The notes beneath the pieces are model-generated. The model did not search any database. It had not been told where the DNA came from and saw nothing but the letters and a program-made list of their open reading frames with translations. From an uncultured Clostridia bacterium (GTDB lineage Bacteria; Bacillota; Clostridia; TANB77; CAG-465): 64,000 bases of DNA. The translations under genes and the position numbers were made by a program. Shown one piece after another: positions 56,826-64,000 of the stretch. Location: positions 1-64,000 of the forward strand of contig CARYZD010000002.1 in the NCBI GenBank assembly GCA_949106495.1. The letters run 5' to 3'. The stretch's first letter is position 1, and the number at the start of each line of letters is the position of its first letter.

Positions 56826-57353
56826 GCAAATATAAATTGATTTAAAATAAGGACTAATTAATATGAGTACTGTATTGTAATTTATTAAATAATTGATTAA
56901 ATAGATTATTACATATGTAATATAAAAAATACAAATATTAAGTAATTGCTCAATCTAAAGCTTTAAATCTAACAATATATTTGAAAGAAAAAATACTCAT
57001 CCTATTCCTTCTTTCTTCTTTATTTAATTTAGTGAAATAAGAATCACCTCCTGTTAAATAAAAGAATATAGATATTTTCTAGAATAAATAGTATATCGAT
57101 TTACTTATTAGAATCTATTAACTATATGGAGATATTCTAGAATCTAAAAAAGTTTTAGTATAATTGCTTAATATTTGACAACATATAATTAGTCTTTGTT
57201 TTAATCAAAGATTATCAGTTCTCTCTTAAATTATAAGAAAGAACCTTGGCTAATCAACTTTTGTAATTTTTTTGTTGATTGGCTTCAACAACCTATAATT
57301 TGTAGGTCTCCTTTCACAACAATAGAGTATTATAAATGCTCTATTGTTTTTTT
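56826..57353 (+). ncRNA. Candidate ncRNA 1, about 530 nt, with anti-Shine-Dalgarno copy
   Basis: A unit bounded by a perfect promoter and a strong terminator (CAATAGAG...CTCTATTG then T7 at 57320-57353) and lacking any sizeable ORF. The 3' part holds a chain of hairpins: CTTTG/CAAAG (57194), GTTCTCTCTTA/TAAGAAAGAAC (57218), GGCTAATCAAC/GTTGATTGGC (57247) and ACCTA/TAGGT (57291). At 57043 the RNA contains AUCACCUCCU, identical to the 16S anti-Shine-Dalgarno tail. A 5-codon ORF after AAGGA begins at about 56863, and a 16-codon ORF lies on the minus strand (56950-57000); neither is well supported. Confidence 0.55.
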
Positions 57354-57464
57354 ATTCAATTTAGCGTTTATTTTGCTTTTAAGTTAATTTTAATGATATA
57401 TTGATATTCTTTACTTATATAGAATTAAAAATCTATTATATCTTAAATTTGGCTAAATCAAATA

Positions 57465-57493
57465 TTGACAATATTATTATGTAATGTTATAAT
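57465..57493 (+). promoter_or_regulatory. Perfect SigA promoter of ORF-free unit 2
   Basis: TTGACA, 17-nt spacer, TATAAT. Confidence 0.88.
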
Positions 57494-57499
57494 CTATAT

Positions 57500-57715
57500 A
57501 TCATTTTAATTTATGTAAAGCTATATTAATATTGAACTTGTTTTAAAACTTTTAGACTTTCTGAAATATCATACACACGAACTTTCAGAAAACATGAGAT
57601 AGTATCTAAAGTTAAATTATTATAAGTAAAATTGCATATAGCTTTCTATAAATTAATATTATAAATATATTTCTATACAAAGAAGTAGATTTTTCTACTT
57701 CTTTTATTTTTTTAT
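57500..57715 (+). ncRNA. Candidate 6S-like RNA
   Basis: A 200-nt unit with promoter and terminator (AAGAAGTAGA/TCTACTTCTT then T-rich, 57680-57715). The ends pair over 19 positions (57508-57526 with 57636-57654: AATTTAT, AAAGCTATAT). Inside lies a large unpaired bubble of about 20 nt on each side, then AACTTT...TCTAAAGTT, then a terminal stem TTTCTGAAA/TTTCAGAAA with a 16-nt loop. One long rod with a central bubble is the 6S RNA plan. Sequence identity to known 6S was not checked. Confidence 0.6.
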
Positions 57716-57716
57716 G

Positions 57717-57745
57717 TTGACAACGAATATTCATGGTGATATAAT
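57717..57745 (+). promoter_or_regulatory. Perfect SigA promoter of ORF-free unit 3
   Basis: TTGACA, 17-nt spacer, TATAAT. The GGTGATATAATA context also occurs in the promoter of the second DHH gene. Confidence 0.88.
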
Positions 57746-57751
57746 ACCATA

Positions 57752-58022
57752 CATATATTTGATTTTTAAAAATCTAATTAATATTAAGATTTATTGTATG
57801 GCGTTAACTACTAATACTGTATGATTTATATAAAATACTTTACTATACAATTATATATTATAATAATATAAGGTGCACTCCAAACCCTAAAGAGATTATA
57901 TAGTAAGTATTTAAGTTGATTAGATAGGTTAAGAACCAAATATATAGCATCCTTGTACAAAGGAACAAAGATAATGTGTATTTTCAATAATAGAGTAGAT
58001 AAAATCTACTCTATTATCTTTT
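57752..58022 (+). ncRNA. Candidate ncRNA 3, about 270 nt
   Basis: An ORF-free unit between a perfect promoter and the terminator AATAGAGTAGAT-AAA-ATCTACTCTATT (57988-58014, T-rich after). A 5' domain closes with CCATACA/TGTATGG (57747-57799). A GC-richer middle (GGTGCACTCCAAACCC, about 57871) and CCTTGTACAAAGG (57950) follow. The terminator also serves the convergent Nudix gene. Confidence 0.5.
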
Positions 58023-58410
58023 TTATATCGTTATATGATTTTTTAAATAATTCTTTAGCTGATTCATAAGTTAATATATCTATTGCCTCTTTATATTCAA
58101 ACCAACCTATATTTTGTATTTCTTCATCTTGTTTAATTAATTCATTAGATTTATTTTTAGCTAGAAAAAATACAACTGTTTTATCTACGTTTTCTTTAGG
58201 AGAATAATGTACTTCATATCTATATTCTTTTATTAACTCTACATCTATATTAGTCTCTTCTTTTACTTCCCTTATTGCTGTTTGATATTCGTCCTCTCCT
58301 ATCTCCATATGTCCTTTAGGAAAATCCCAATGTCCTGCTGTATGTTTAACAATTAATACTTCTATATTCTCGTTAAATATAATTGCACCACAAGATTTTT
58401 CTTTTTCCAC
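58006..58410 (-). CDS. Nudix hydrolase (Ap4A-hydrolase-like)
   Basis: A 134-aa protein with a complete Nudix box: GHMEIGEDEYQTAIREVKEETNI (cited as GHMEIGED, REVKEETNI), preceded by HWDFPKG, which matches the diadenosine-tetraphosphate branch. It cleaves nucleoside-diphosphate-linked substrates. A LexA-like box lies about 40 bp upstream. Confidence 0.87.
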   Translation of the reverse strand: MEKEKSCGAIIFNENIEVLIVKHTAGHWDFPKGHMEIGEDEYQTAIREVKEETNIDVELIKEYRYEVHYSPKENVDKTVVFFLAKNKSNELIKQDEEIQNIGWFEYKEAIDILTYESAKELFKKSYNDIKKIIE

Positions 58411-58448
58411 AATAGTTTACCTCCAATATTATATGATTTAGCGTATAT

Positions 58449-58460
58449 AAACAAATGTTC
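58449..58460. promoter_or_regulatory. LexA-like box upstream of the Nudix gene
   Basis: AAACAAATGTTC; 7 of 8 fixed positions of GAAC-N4-GTTC, the same degeneracy as operator 1 of yneA. Confidence 0.4.
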
Positions 58461-58512
58461 TATATACATATTATAATTAACAATAAATTTATTATAACAA
58501 ATTAGTAAGTAA

Positions 58513-58541
58513 AAATAAAGAGGCTATTTTGCCTCTTTATA
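58513..58541 (-). terminator. GAGGC-family terminator, copy 5
   Basis: AAAGAGGC-TATTTT-GCCTCTTT, downstream of the minus-strand dockerin gene. Confidence 0.85.
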
Positions 58542-58564
58542 GTGTTTTATATATTAATGTTAAG

Positions 58565-59746
58565 TTAATTTCCATATTTGTATATGTCTAGTATAAGTGC
58601 AGCATCATTAGCATTTATTATTCCGTTATTGTCCATATCTGCAACCTTTAATTGTTCTGGTGTTACATTACCATATTTATATAAATCAAGAGCTAAGGCA
58701 GCATCATTGGCATTTACTATATTATTGCCATCTAAGTCTCCTTCAATAATTTTTTGTGCTTTTTTCTTTATTATAATTCTTGCCCAAGCTTTATTGCCAT
58801 CATAATCTAGCTCATTGAAATTAATTTTATAAAATTCACCATTATTTTTTAATACAATCGAATCATCTTCTATTATATTTTCATCTGTAACTTTCTCTAC
58901 ACTATTTACTGTAAAATTCTCTTTATAGAATTCTGTGACTATAGGTAGAGCATAATCTATATAGGCTTTATCTGTGTCTTCTACAGATTCTGGTACATAA
59001 ACAGTATTTACCATATAACTAGTAGAATAAGCTACATGATATAATATATTATTTTTAAAGAAATTAACATGAGTTGCGTAAAATCCTATATCTCCATATC
59101 CGCCACCACCAGCAGAACCATAAGCCGCAATTACATCTATAGTATCATCATTAATCATTTCTTTTATAGTAGAAACAAATTCTTCTTGTTTTCTATTATA
59201 AGTATCCTCTGTATATTCTTCAGTCATATCATAGTAATCTAATATATGATTAAAGTCTAATTGATTTACTTTATTTCTTACATATTGCTCATCTGAAGTG
59301 TTATAATTTCCAGTATAGTTTATTTTTATTTCTTTTTCTCCAATAACTTTATCAAAGTTCTTATTTTCTAATAAAAAGACTTTGCAAGTATTAATATCTG
59401 TAACATCTAAATAATAGTCTTCTTCAGTAAGATTTATTTTTGCTAAGTTAGATTTAACAATATCATTTATTTTATCTAATAATTGATAATCTAAATATGA
59501 AAAGAATTCATTTTCATTTTCGCCAATTTTTAATGCTTCATCATAAGTCATCGGTTCAAATTCAAGAGAACTTGGAATTCTATTTAATACTTCATTTGAA
59601 TTTGAATAAGCTTCATACTTTGATACATTAACACTATTGTCTATTGATCCTTGAAATGTAATTGCTTTAACATTAGTTATAAGACTAAGCACTAAAGATA
59701 AAATAGTAAGACTTGCAAATGTTTTACGTATTTTTATATTTTTCAT
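58565..59746 (-). CDS. Secreted protein with dockerin, related to the neighbour at 59878
   Basis: A 393-aa exported protein with GGAGG before the ATG. Signal peptide about 1-28; an alpha/beta domain including a glycine-rich loop (AAYGSAGGGGYGDIG); then a strand-rich part and a dockerin. The segment YIDYALPIVTEFYKENFTVNSVE resembles YATPIIQNYTKNNINESFEIES of the next gene, so the two share a domain. Family not recognised. Confidence 0.8.
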   Translation of the reverse strand: MKNIKIRKTFASLTILSLVLSLITNVKAITFQGSIDNSVNVSKYEAYSNSNEVLNRIPSSLEFEPMTYDEALKIGENENEFFSYLDYQLLDKINDIVKSNLAKINLTEEDYYLDVTDINTCKVFLLENKNFDKVIGEKEIKINYTGNYNTSDEQYVRNKVNQLDFNHILDYYDMTEEYTEDTYNRKQEEFVSTIKEMINDDTIDVIAAYGSAGGGGYGDIGFYATHVNFFKNNILYHVAYSTSYMVNTVYVPESVEDTDKAYIDYALPIVTEFYKENFTVNSVEKVTDENIIEDDSIVLKNNGEFYKINFNELDYDGNKAWARIIIKKKAQKIIEGDLDGNNIVNANDAALALDLYKYGNVTPEQLKVADMDNNGIINANDAALILDIYKYGN

Positions 59747-59822
59747 AATAAAACCTCCTGGAAGTATAATATCAAATATTATAACTTATTTCAATACTTT
59801 AATTATAATATAATAAGATGAA

Positions 59823-59850
59823 AATAAAGAGGCAAATTAGCCTCTTTATA
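59823..59850 (-). terminator. GAGGC-family terminator, copy 6
   Basis: AAAGAGGC-AAATTA-GCCTCTTT. Confidence 0.85.
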
Positions 59851-59877
59851 ATTGCTTTATATTTTCTCTATTTATTG

Positions 59878-61530
59878 TTAATTTCCATATTTATATATAT
59901 CTAGTATAAGCGCTGCATCATTTGCGTTTATTATTCCATTATTATCCATATCTCCTATTTCTAAGTATTCATCCACATTACCATATTTATATAAATCAAG
60001 AGCTATTGCTGCATCATTTGCATTTACTATATTATTTTTATCTAAATCTCCTTTTAGATAATCTATAGATTTTAATATAACTTTATCTGTAATAGAAAAT
60101 GTTCCTGTAGAAGACTTTATAGTAAATTTTACATCTAAAACATTTTCTTCTTTATCATTAAATTTTATACTTTCTATTTCAAAGGACTCATTTATATTGT
60201 TTTTAGTATAATTTTGAATTATAGGTGTGGCATAATTTAGTTTTTCTTGATTAGATGTATATTTTTTAGGTATAGATATTACTGGATTTATTTCTATTAT
60301 TATTCCAGAATCTTCATTATATACATAATCATCTGAACCTAGAGCTAGTTCTATTATCTTGATTTTATTTAGCATTCCAGATGTAAAAGATGAAGGTAAC
60401 TCTTTAACAAATATACTGTTATCTTTTATATTTAATATATTAGATATGTAATCATATGATTCAATTGTTTTATTATAATTATTGTTTAGCTCAAATTCTA
60501 ATGATAGTCCAAATGGAATACTAGATATTATTTCATCTATTTTATTATTTACAACATTAGATATTGTGTAGCTATTATCATTAGTATATGTTATATTAAT
60601 ATCTTTACTAGTAAGGGAAGTGTTCATACCAGGTTCATTATCTAATATATATTTAATCTCTATTTGTAATGTATGTATTGAAGGATATAAAAATTCATAT
60701 ATATATGAATTTTTATCTTCTTGGTTTGACATGAAAGATATAAAATATGTTTTAAAACTATTTTCTAGACTATTTATAGCTAAGTCAAAGTCCTTTTGCT
60801 TATATGGTGAATTGTATTGTTTCATAAAATTATCAAGACAATTTTGAGCCACATTTGTTTTTAAAGTTACATCTATTCCATTAATAATAGTATTAGGTTC
60901 TATTTTTCCATTTTTACATTCAAATATAATATTTAATATATTATTAACAGACATATACTGTAGTTTAGCATCTACACCTTCACTTATCATCATTTTTCCA
61001 GAATAAGTAATATATTTAGATATCTCGTTATTATCATTATCCTTAAATGTAGTTATAAGCTTATATGTTTTTTTACTTTCTATATTTAAGTTAGATAAAG
61101 TTATATAATATAAATCACTTGGATTAGATGTAAACTCAGACTCACAAAAAATATCTGTAGTAGCTACTATATTATTGTTATCATCTACTAAATTAACTTC
61201 TGGTAATTCATTTAAGTATTCTACTTTACCATTTTCTAACTTTTTGTTTATTCTAACAGCTCCATCTAATACTAAATTATTATCTTGATTTTGTTCAACA
61301 TCAATTTCTCCAAATTCAGATTCTTTTTCCAAATTTAAAGGCATAATTGTATTAATTTGAATTTGTTCAAGAACCGCTGTATATTCTTTATTTGTTTCAT
61401 CATCTCCAGTATTTCCTGATGGATTAAATTCAATAGCACTAACAATACTTGGCATAAATGTATTAAATACTATTGAACCACTTAATATTAATGAAACTAA
61501 TTTTAATTTATTTTTGGTATTTTTTTTCAT
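59878..61530 (-). CDS. Secreted protein with dockerin
   Basis: A 550-aa exported protein: signal peptide (about 1-32), a long N/D/E-rich region with several beta-sandwich-like stretches, the domain shared with the gene at 58565 (about residues 430-460), and a slightly shortened dockerin (linker VDEYLEIGD). GGAGGAAGTA precedes the ATG. Confidence 0.8.
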   Translation of the reverse strand: MKKNTKNKLKLVSLILSGSIVFNTFMPSIVSAIEFNPSGNTGDDETNKEYTAVLEQIQINTIMPLNLEKESEFGEIDVEQNQDNNLVLDGAVRINKKLENGKVEYLNELPEVNLVDDNNNIVATTDIFCESEFTSNPSDLYYITLSNLNIESKKTYKLITTFKDNDNNEISKYITYSGKMMISEGVDAKLQYMSVNNILNIIFECKNGKIEPNTIINGIDVTLKTNVAQNCLDNFMKQYNSPYKQKDFDLAINSLENSFKTYFISFMSNQEDKNSYIYEFLYPSIHTLQIEIKYILDNEPGMNTSLTSKDINITYTNDNSYTISNVVNNKIDEIISSIPFGLSLEFELNNNYNKTIESYDYISNILNIKDNSIFVKELPSSFTSGMLNKIKIIELALGSDDYVYNEDSGIIIEINPVISIPKKYTSNQEKLNYATPIIQNYTKNNINESFEIESIKFNDKEENVLDVKFTIKSSTGTFSITDKVILKSIDYLKGDLDKNNIVNANDAAIALDLYKYGNVDEYLEIGDMDNNGIINANDAALILDIYKYGN

Positions 61531-61636
61531 TACTTCCTCCTAATGTATCTTTTTTTATGATATCACTAATTTAATAAATATACAATAGCTACATATTATG
61601 GTAACGCAAAAGAAATGTTTTAATATATAATAAAAA

Positions 61637-61663
61637 ATAAAGAGGCTATTTAGCCTCTTTATT
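61637..61663 (-). terminator. GAGGC-family terminator, copy 7
   Basis: AAAGAGGC-TATTTA-GCCTCTTT after the AAA+ gene. Confidence 0.85.
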
Positions 61664-63058
61664 TAAATTTTATTAAAATCAAATTTTATTATTTTAGATT
61701 TATTTTGAGATTTTTTATATGCAATAATATTTAATTCTCCAACTACCTTATCTGATGTCTCATATGCTTTTATAAATTCTCTTTCACTAATACTTTTATT
61801 ATTATATAGTCTAGCATATCCAAAAGCCTTTGCAATAATACTAATAGCTAAGTCAGGATTATATACTAGTTTATCATAGTTTCTCTTTGTCTTTCTAGTT
61901 GCATTTACTAAAGCATAAGCTATCCTATTAACCATTTTTTTATCTACTTTGACATTAAATTGTTTTGAATATTTTTGGATAGTATATTCTAATATTTTTT
62001 CTAAAGTCTCATCATTAGGTTCTTCTACCTGAATATTAGAAAATCTTCTTGAAAAAGCTGGATCAGATTGTATAAACTCATCATATTCATAGTCTGTAGT
62101 AGCTCCTACTAAATGTATATTATCTGAAGTAATAAATGGTTTAATAATATTTGCAATATCAAGACTATTTCCATATAAACTTCGTCCTGTTCCAACAAAA
62201 GAATGTATTTCATCTACAAATAAAATAATGTCTTTTTCATTAGATAAAATATCAAATAATTCTAATACTCTTTTTTCTAGCATTCCATTTAAAGTACAAT
62301 TACTATTTAATTGTGCTGCACTAGTTTTTAATATTGTATAATTCTTTAAAGAATCAGGTACATTTCCTCGTTGTATTCTGTACGCAAGGCCTTCAATAAT
62401 AGAAGTTTTTCCAACACCGAGCCTTACCTAAAAGAAGAGCAGATTTACCAGGTGTAAGTATAGCTATCATTAATTCTTCAAGCTCATTTTCTCTGCCTAT
62501 TGCAGGATCAAAATCAAAATTCATATTTGTTAAACATTCACAATATTTACTCGTCTTTTCTGCAATATTATTGTAATGATACTTACTTTTAGATTTCGTG
62601 TTATCATAATTATAATCTGAATAAAACATCATATTTCCATAATCCTCCTTATCTTGGGTATATTTTCTTTTATTATTGTTTTTATATTTAGAATTATTAT
62701 TTATTCTTGTTGTTTCTTTTCCATAAAACGAACTGATTAATTCATCATCATCTAATTCTAGCATACTTTGATATGCTTCTACATTATTTCCCTTTTCTAT
62801 TTCTTCATGAAGATATTTTTTTATATACTTTTTGATAAGCTTCTTTTCATATGGTTCTATTGTTTTTCCATAAGCTATTCTTTTGGCAATAGATAAAATT
62901 TTTCTATAATATCTACCTGGGTTATCATACTCCAATTTCCAGTATTTATTATATAAATAATCGTCATATTCTTCCTTATGTGCATCATTATATTTTTTAT
63001 AATGTAATCCTATTAAAATAAAAATAATATTTAATATTATAGTTACAGTCAAAAACAT
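61663..63058 (-). CDS. Membrane-anchored AAA+ ATPase (ClpB/ClpC D1-like); needs +1 shift at CGG 62419
   Basis: An N-terminal membrane segment (about residues 2-18), a charged Lys/Asn/Tyr-rich region, then a ClpB/C-type AAA+ module: DPAIGRENELEEL, Walker A at about 207-216, ILFVDEIHSFVG, LVGATTDYEY and RRFSNIQVEEP. Codon 214 is CGG; the zero frame stops seven codons later. Skipping the C gives GKA-GVGKTSIIEGLA, restoring the invariant Walker A glycine, and the frame then runs to a 464-aa protein. With one AAA+ ring and a membrane anchor it resembles a remodelling ATPase, target unknown. Confidence 0.8.
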
Positions 63059-63157
63059 ATTTCTTCCTCCTTTTCATAATATAAATTATTTATTATGTTA
63101 AAAACTAATAATGTTTAATAATTATATCATTTTTATAATATTATGTCAATCAAACAG

Positions 63158-63190
63158 ATAAAAAAACAAGCCTATTTCTAGACTTGTTAG
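63158..63190 (-). terminator. Terminator of the SNase-like gene
   Basis: On the minus strand ACAAG-TCTA-GAAA-TAGG-CTTGT then T7. A second hairpin GCCTCTA/TAGAGGC (63204-63226) lies in the 3' UTR before it. Confidence 0.82.
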
Positions 63191-63283
63191 TAAACAAAAT
63201 AGATGCCTCTACATTGCTATAGAGGCGATCATAAGAGGTTGATATATGAAAACTAAGGTTTTTTCCCTAGCTCGGCATGCTTT

Positions 63284-63886
63284 TTAGTATTCCCAAACAC
63301 CAGCTAATGTTTGTTTAGCATATGCTTGAGATTCTGCTAATTTATTATATTCTAAAGCTTTTTTACTAATAGAAGAATCTAATATGATTTTTCCTTCTTT
63401 TAACAATTTAGCATTATATAAACTAGCATTTTCTGAATAAATGTATATCATTGCATATCCATTTGATACTTTATTCTCATCAAAAGATATGTCAACATAT
63501 TTTCCAGATAAATCTTGATCTAAAGAATATACAGCATCAGGCATCATTGTTGTAAAATCTGTACCTATCATTTTAGCTTCTATTCTTTTTTCTCCTACAA
63601 TTAATGTTAAAATACCTTTATCATTAACTGTTGCAACTTTAACTGTTGTTTTTTCTCCAACTTTTAAAGCTTTAAGATTTTCTGGTAGTATAGATTCATC
63701 ATTTGTTACATTTACTTCAGTATTAGTATCGTTTGAACCACTAATAACTGGTGTATTTTGTTGTGGTTTGTTAATTTTAATATATAAGAATAAACCAGAT
63801 GCAATTATTATTAAGCATATAATACCAACAACAATTTTAGTACCATATTGTTCAAAATAAAAATCCAATTTATTTTTATAATACAT
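63284..63886 (-). CDS. Membrane-anchored SNase-like protein
   Basis: A 200-aa protein with one membrane helix (about residues 16-38), a short N/T-rich linker, then a domain with the order of a staphylococcal-nuclease (thermonuclease) fold: beta strands (TTVKVATVNDKGILTLIVG, MIGTDFTT), ENASLYNAKLLKEGKIIL, and the closing LAESQAYAKQTLAGVWEY typical of SNase C-termini. The catalytic arginines are not obvious, so it may be inactive or a binding variant. Confidence 0.65.
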   Translation of the reverse strand: MYYKNKLDFYFEQYGTKIVVGIICLIIIASGLFLYIKINKPQQNTPVISGSNDTNTEVNVTNDESILPENLKALKVGEKTTVKVATVNDKGILTLIVGEKRIEAKMIGTDFTTMMPDAVYSLDQDLSGKYVDISFDENKVSNGYAMIYIYSENASLYNAKLLKEGKIILDSSISKKALEYNKLAESQAYAKQTLAGVWEY

Positions 63887-63931
63887 CTACCAAACCTCCT
63901 CTATATAACATAGAATACAATCTACACTTTT

Positions 63932-63960
63932 ATTATAACACTTCTGTTATGTAAAGTCAA
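63932..63960 (-). promoter_or_regulatory. SigA-type promoter of the SNase-like gene
   Basis: On the minus strand: TTGACT, 17-nt spacer, TATAAT. Confidence 0.75.
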
Positions 63961-64000
63961 TACTTTATTTCAAAAATATTACATTTTTATGTTTGTACAT

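Noticed and set aside
56950..57000. A 16-codon minus-strand ORF as a small peptide gene
   Set aside because: Ribosome site is poorly spaced, the peptide has no recognisable character, and the best promoter reads the other strand.
56826..57353. Candidate ncRNA 1 as tmRNA, RNase P RNA or T-box leader
   Set aside because: No tag ORF, no TTCGA-type loop, no conserved RNase P core and no T-box sequence could be found.
14747..61530. Repeated dockerin DNA as a CRISPR array or tandem repeat
   Set aside because: The repeats are codon-level copies at gene ends, with no regular spacers.
881..61530. Long reverse-strand ORFs inside dockerin, LRR and PBP genes
   Set aside because: They lack ribosome sites and domains and mirror the codon pattern of the real genes.
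18533..63058. CGG simply reassigned to tryptophan or glutamine, as in other Firmicutes
   Set aside because: A triplet reassignment leaves the frame unchanged; all five genes need one base removed to continue.
18533..63058. CGG-associated breaks as random pseudogenes or long-read base errors
   Set aside because: Kept as an alternative, not preferred. Errors would not always add a C exactly in front of a glycine codon and in frame, and they share no common flanking motif. Raw reads are needed to exclude this fully.

Overview
The window is about 64 kb of very AT-rich DNA. Strong Shine-Dalgarno sites, AGA-dominated arginine usage, and sporulation genes (ylbJ, spoVB, pdaA, spoVT) point to an endospore-forming Clostridia-type Firmicute. 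Nine secreted proteins end in a type I dockerin, which fits an uncultured gut lineage (inference). I see no rRNA, tRNA, CRISPR array, prophage or complete insertion sequence.

Layout. 0.1-9 kb: housekeeping genes (SDR reductase, YlbJ, a methyltransferase, rpoZ, a CMP-kinase-like protein, priA, an MBL/beta-CASP nuclease, a solitary mazF). 9-18 kb: cell envelope (class A PBP, NAGPA-type protein, PAP2 phosphatase, GH25 lysozyme with dockerin) and a dead Rpn-type gene. 17-31 kb: a degenerate kinase-like protein, a membrane protein, Smr, lepA, two LRR-dockerin proteins, spoVB-pdaA and three unknown genes. 31-43 kb: recD2, spoVT, an ABC-F ATPase, tig-clpP-clpX and yigZ. 43-64 kb is the accessory half: two DHH phosphoesterases, an SOS-type yneA, a sigma/anti-sigma pair with a broken sigma gene, three unknown genes, six dockerin proteins, a tyrosine recombinase flanked by repeats, a 1.2-kb stretch of three ORF-free transcription units, a Nudix hydrolase, an AAA+ ATPase and an SNase-like protein.

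Main finding. Five genes are each split into two reading frames. In all five the break falls exactly on an in-frame CGG codon (19025, 43443, 46330, 53840, and 62419 on the minus strand). In all five, ignoring the C and reading on from GGN as glycine restores one full-length protein. In the AAA+ ATPase this restores the Walker A glycine, and in a DHH protein it restores the glycine of the first metal-binding motif. Reading by eye, I found no other in-frame CGG among roughly 18,400 codons. The same trinucleotide occurs about 37 times out of frame within genes, and the other arginine codons, including CGA, CGC and AGG, are used normally. The simplest reading is that CGG is not an arginine codon here but causes a +1 frameshift, or that CGGN is decoded as a four-base glycine codon. 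A systematic sequencing artefact must be excluded first.

Other points of interest are the three ORF-free transcription units at 56.8-58.0 kb (one with a 6S-like fold, one carrying a copy of the 16S anti-Shine-Dalgarno sequence), the repeat family around the recombinase, the near-identical dockerin cassettes on unrelated proteins, and a repeated GAGGC terminator family.
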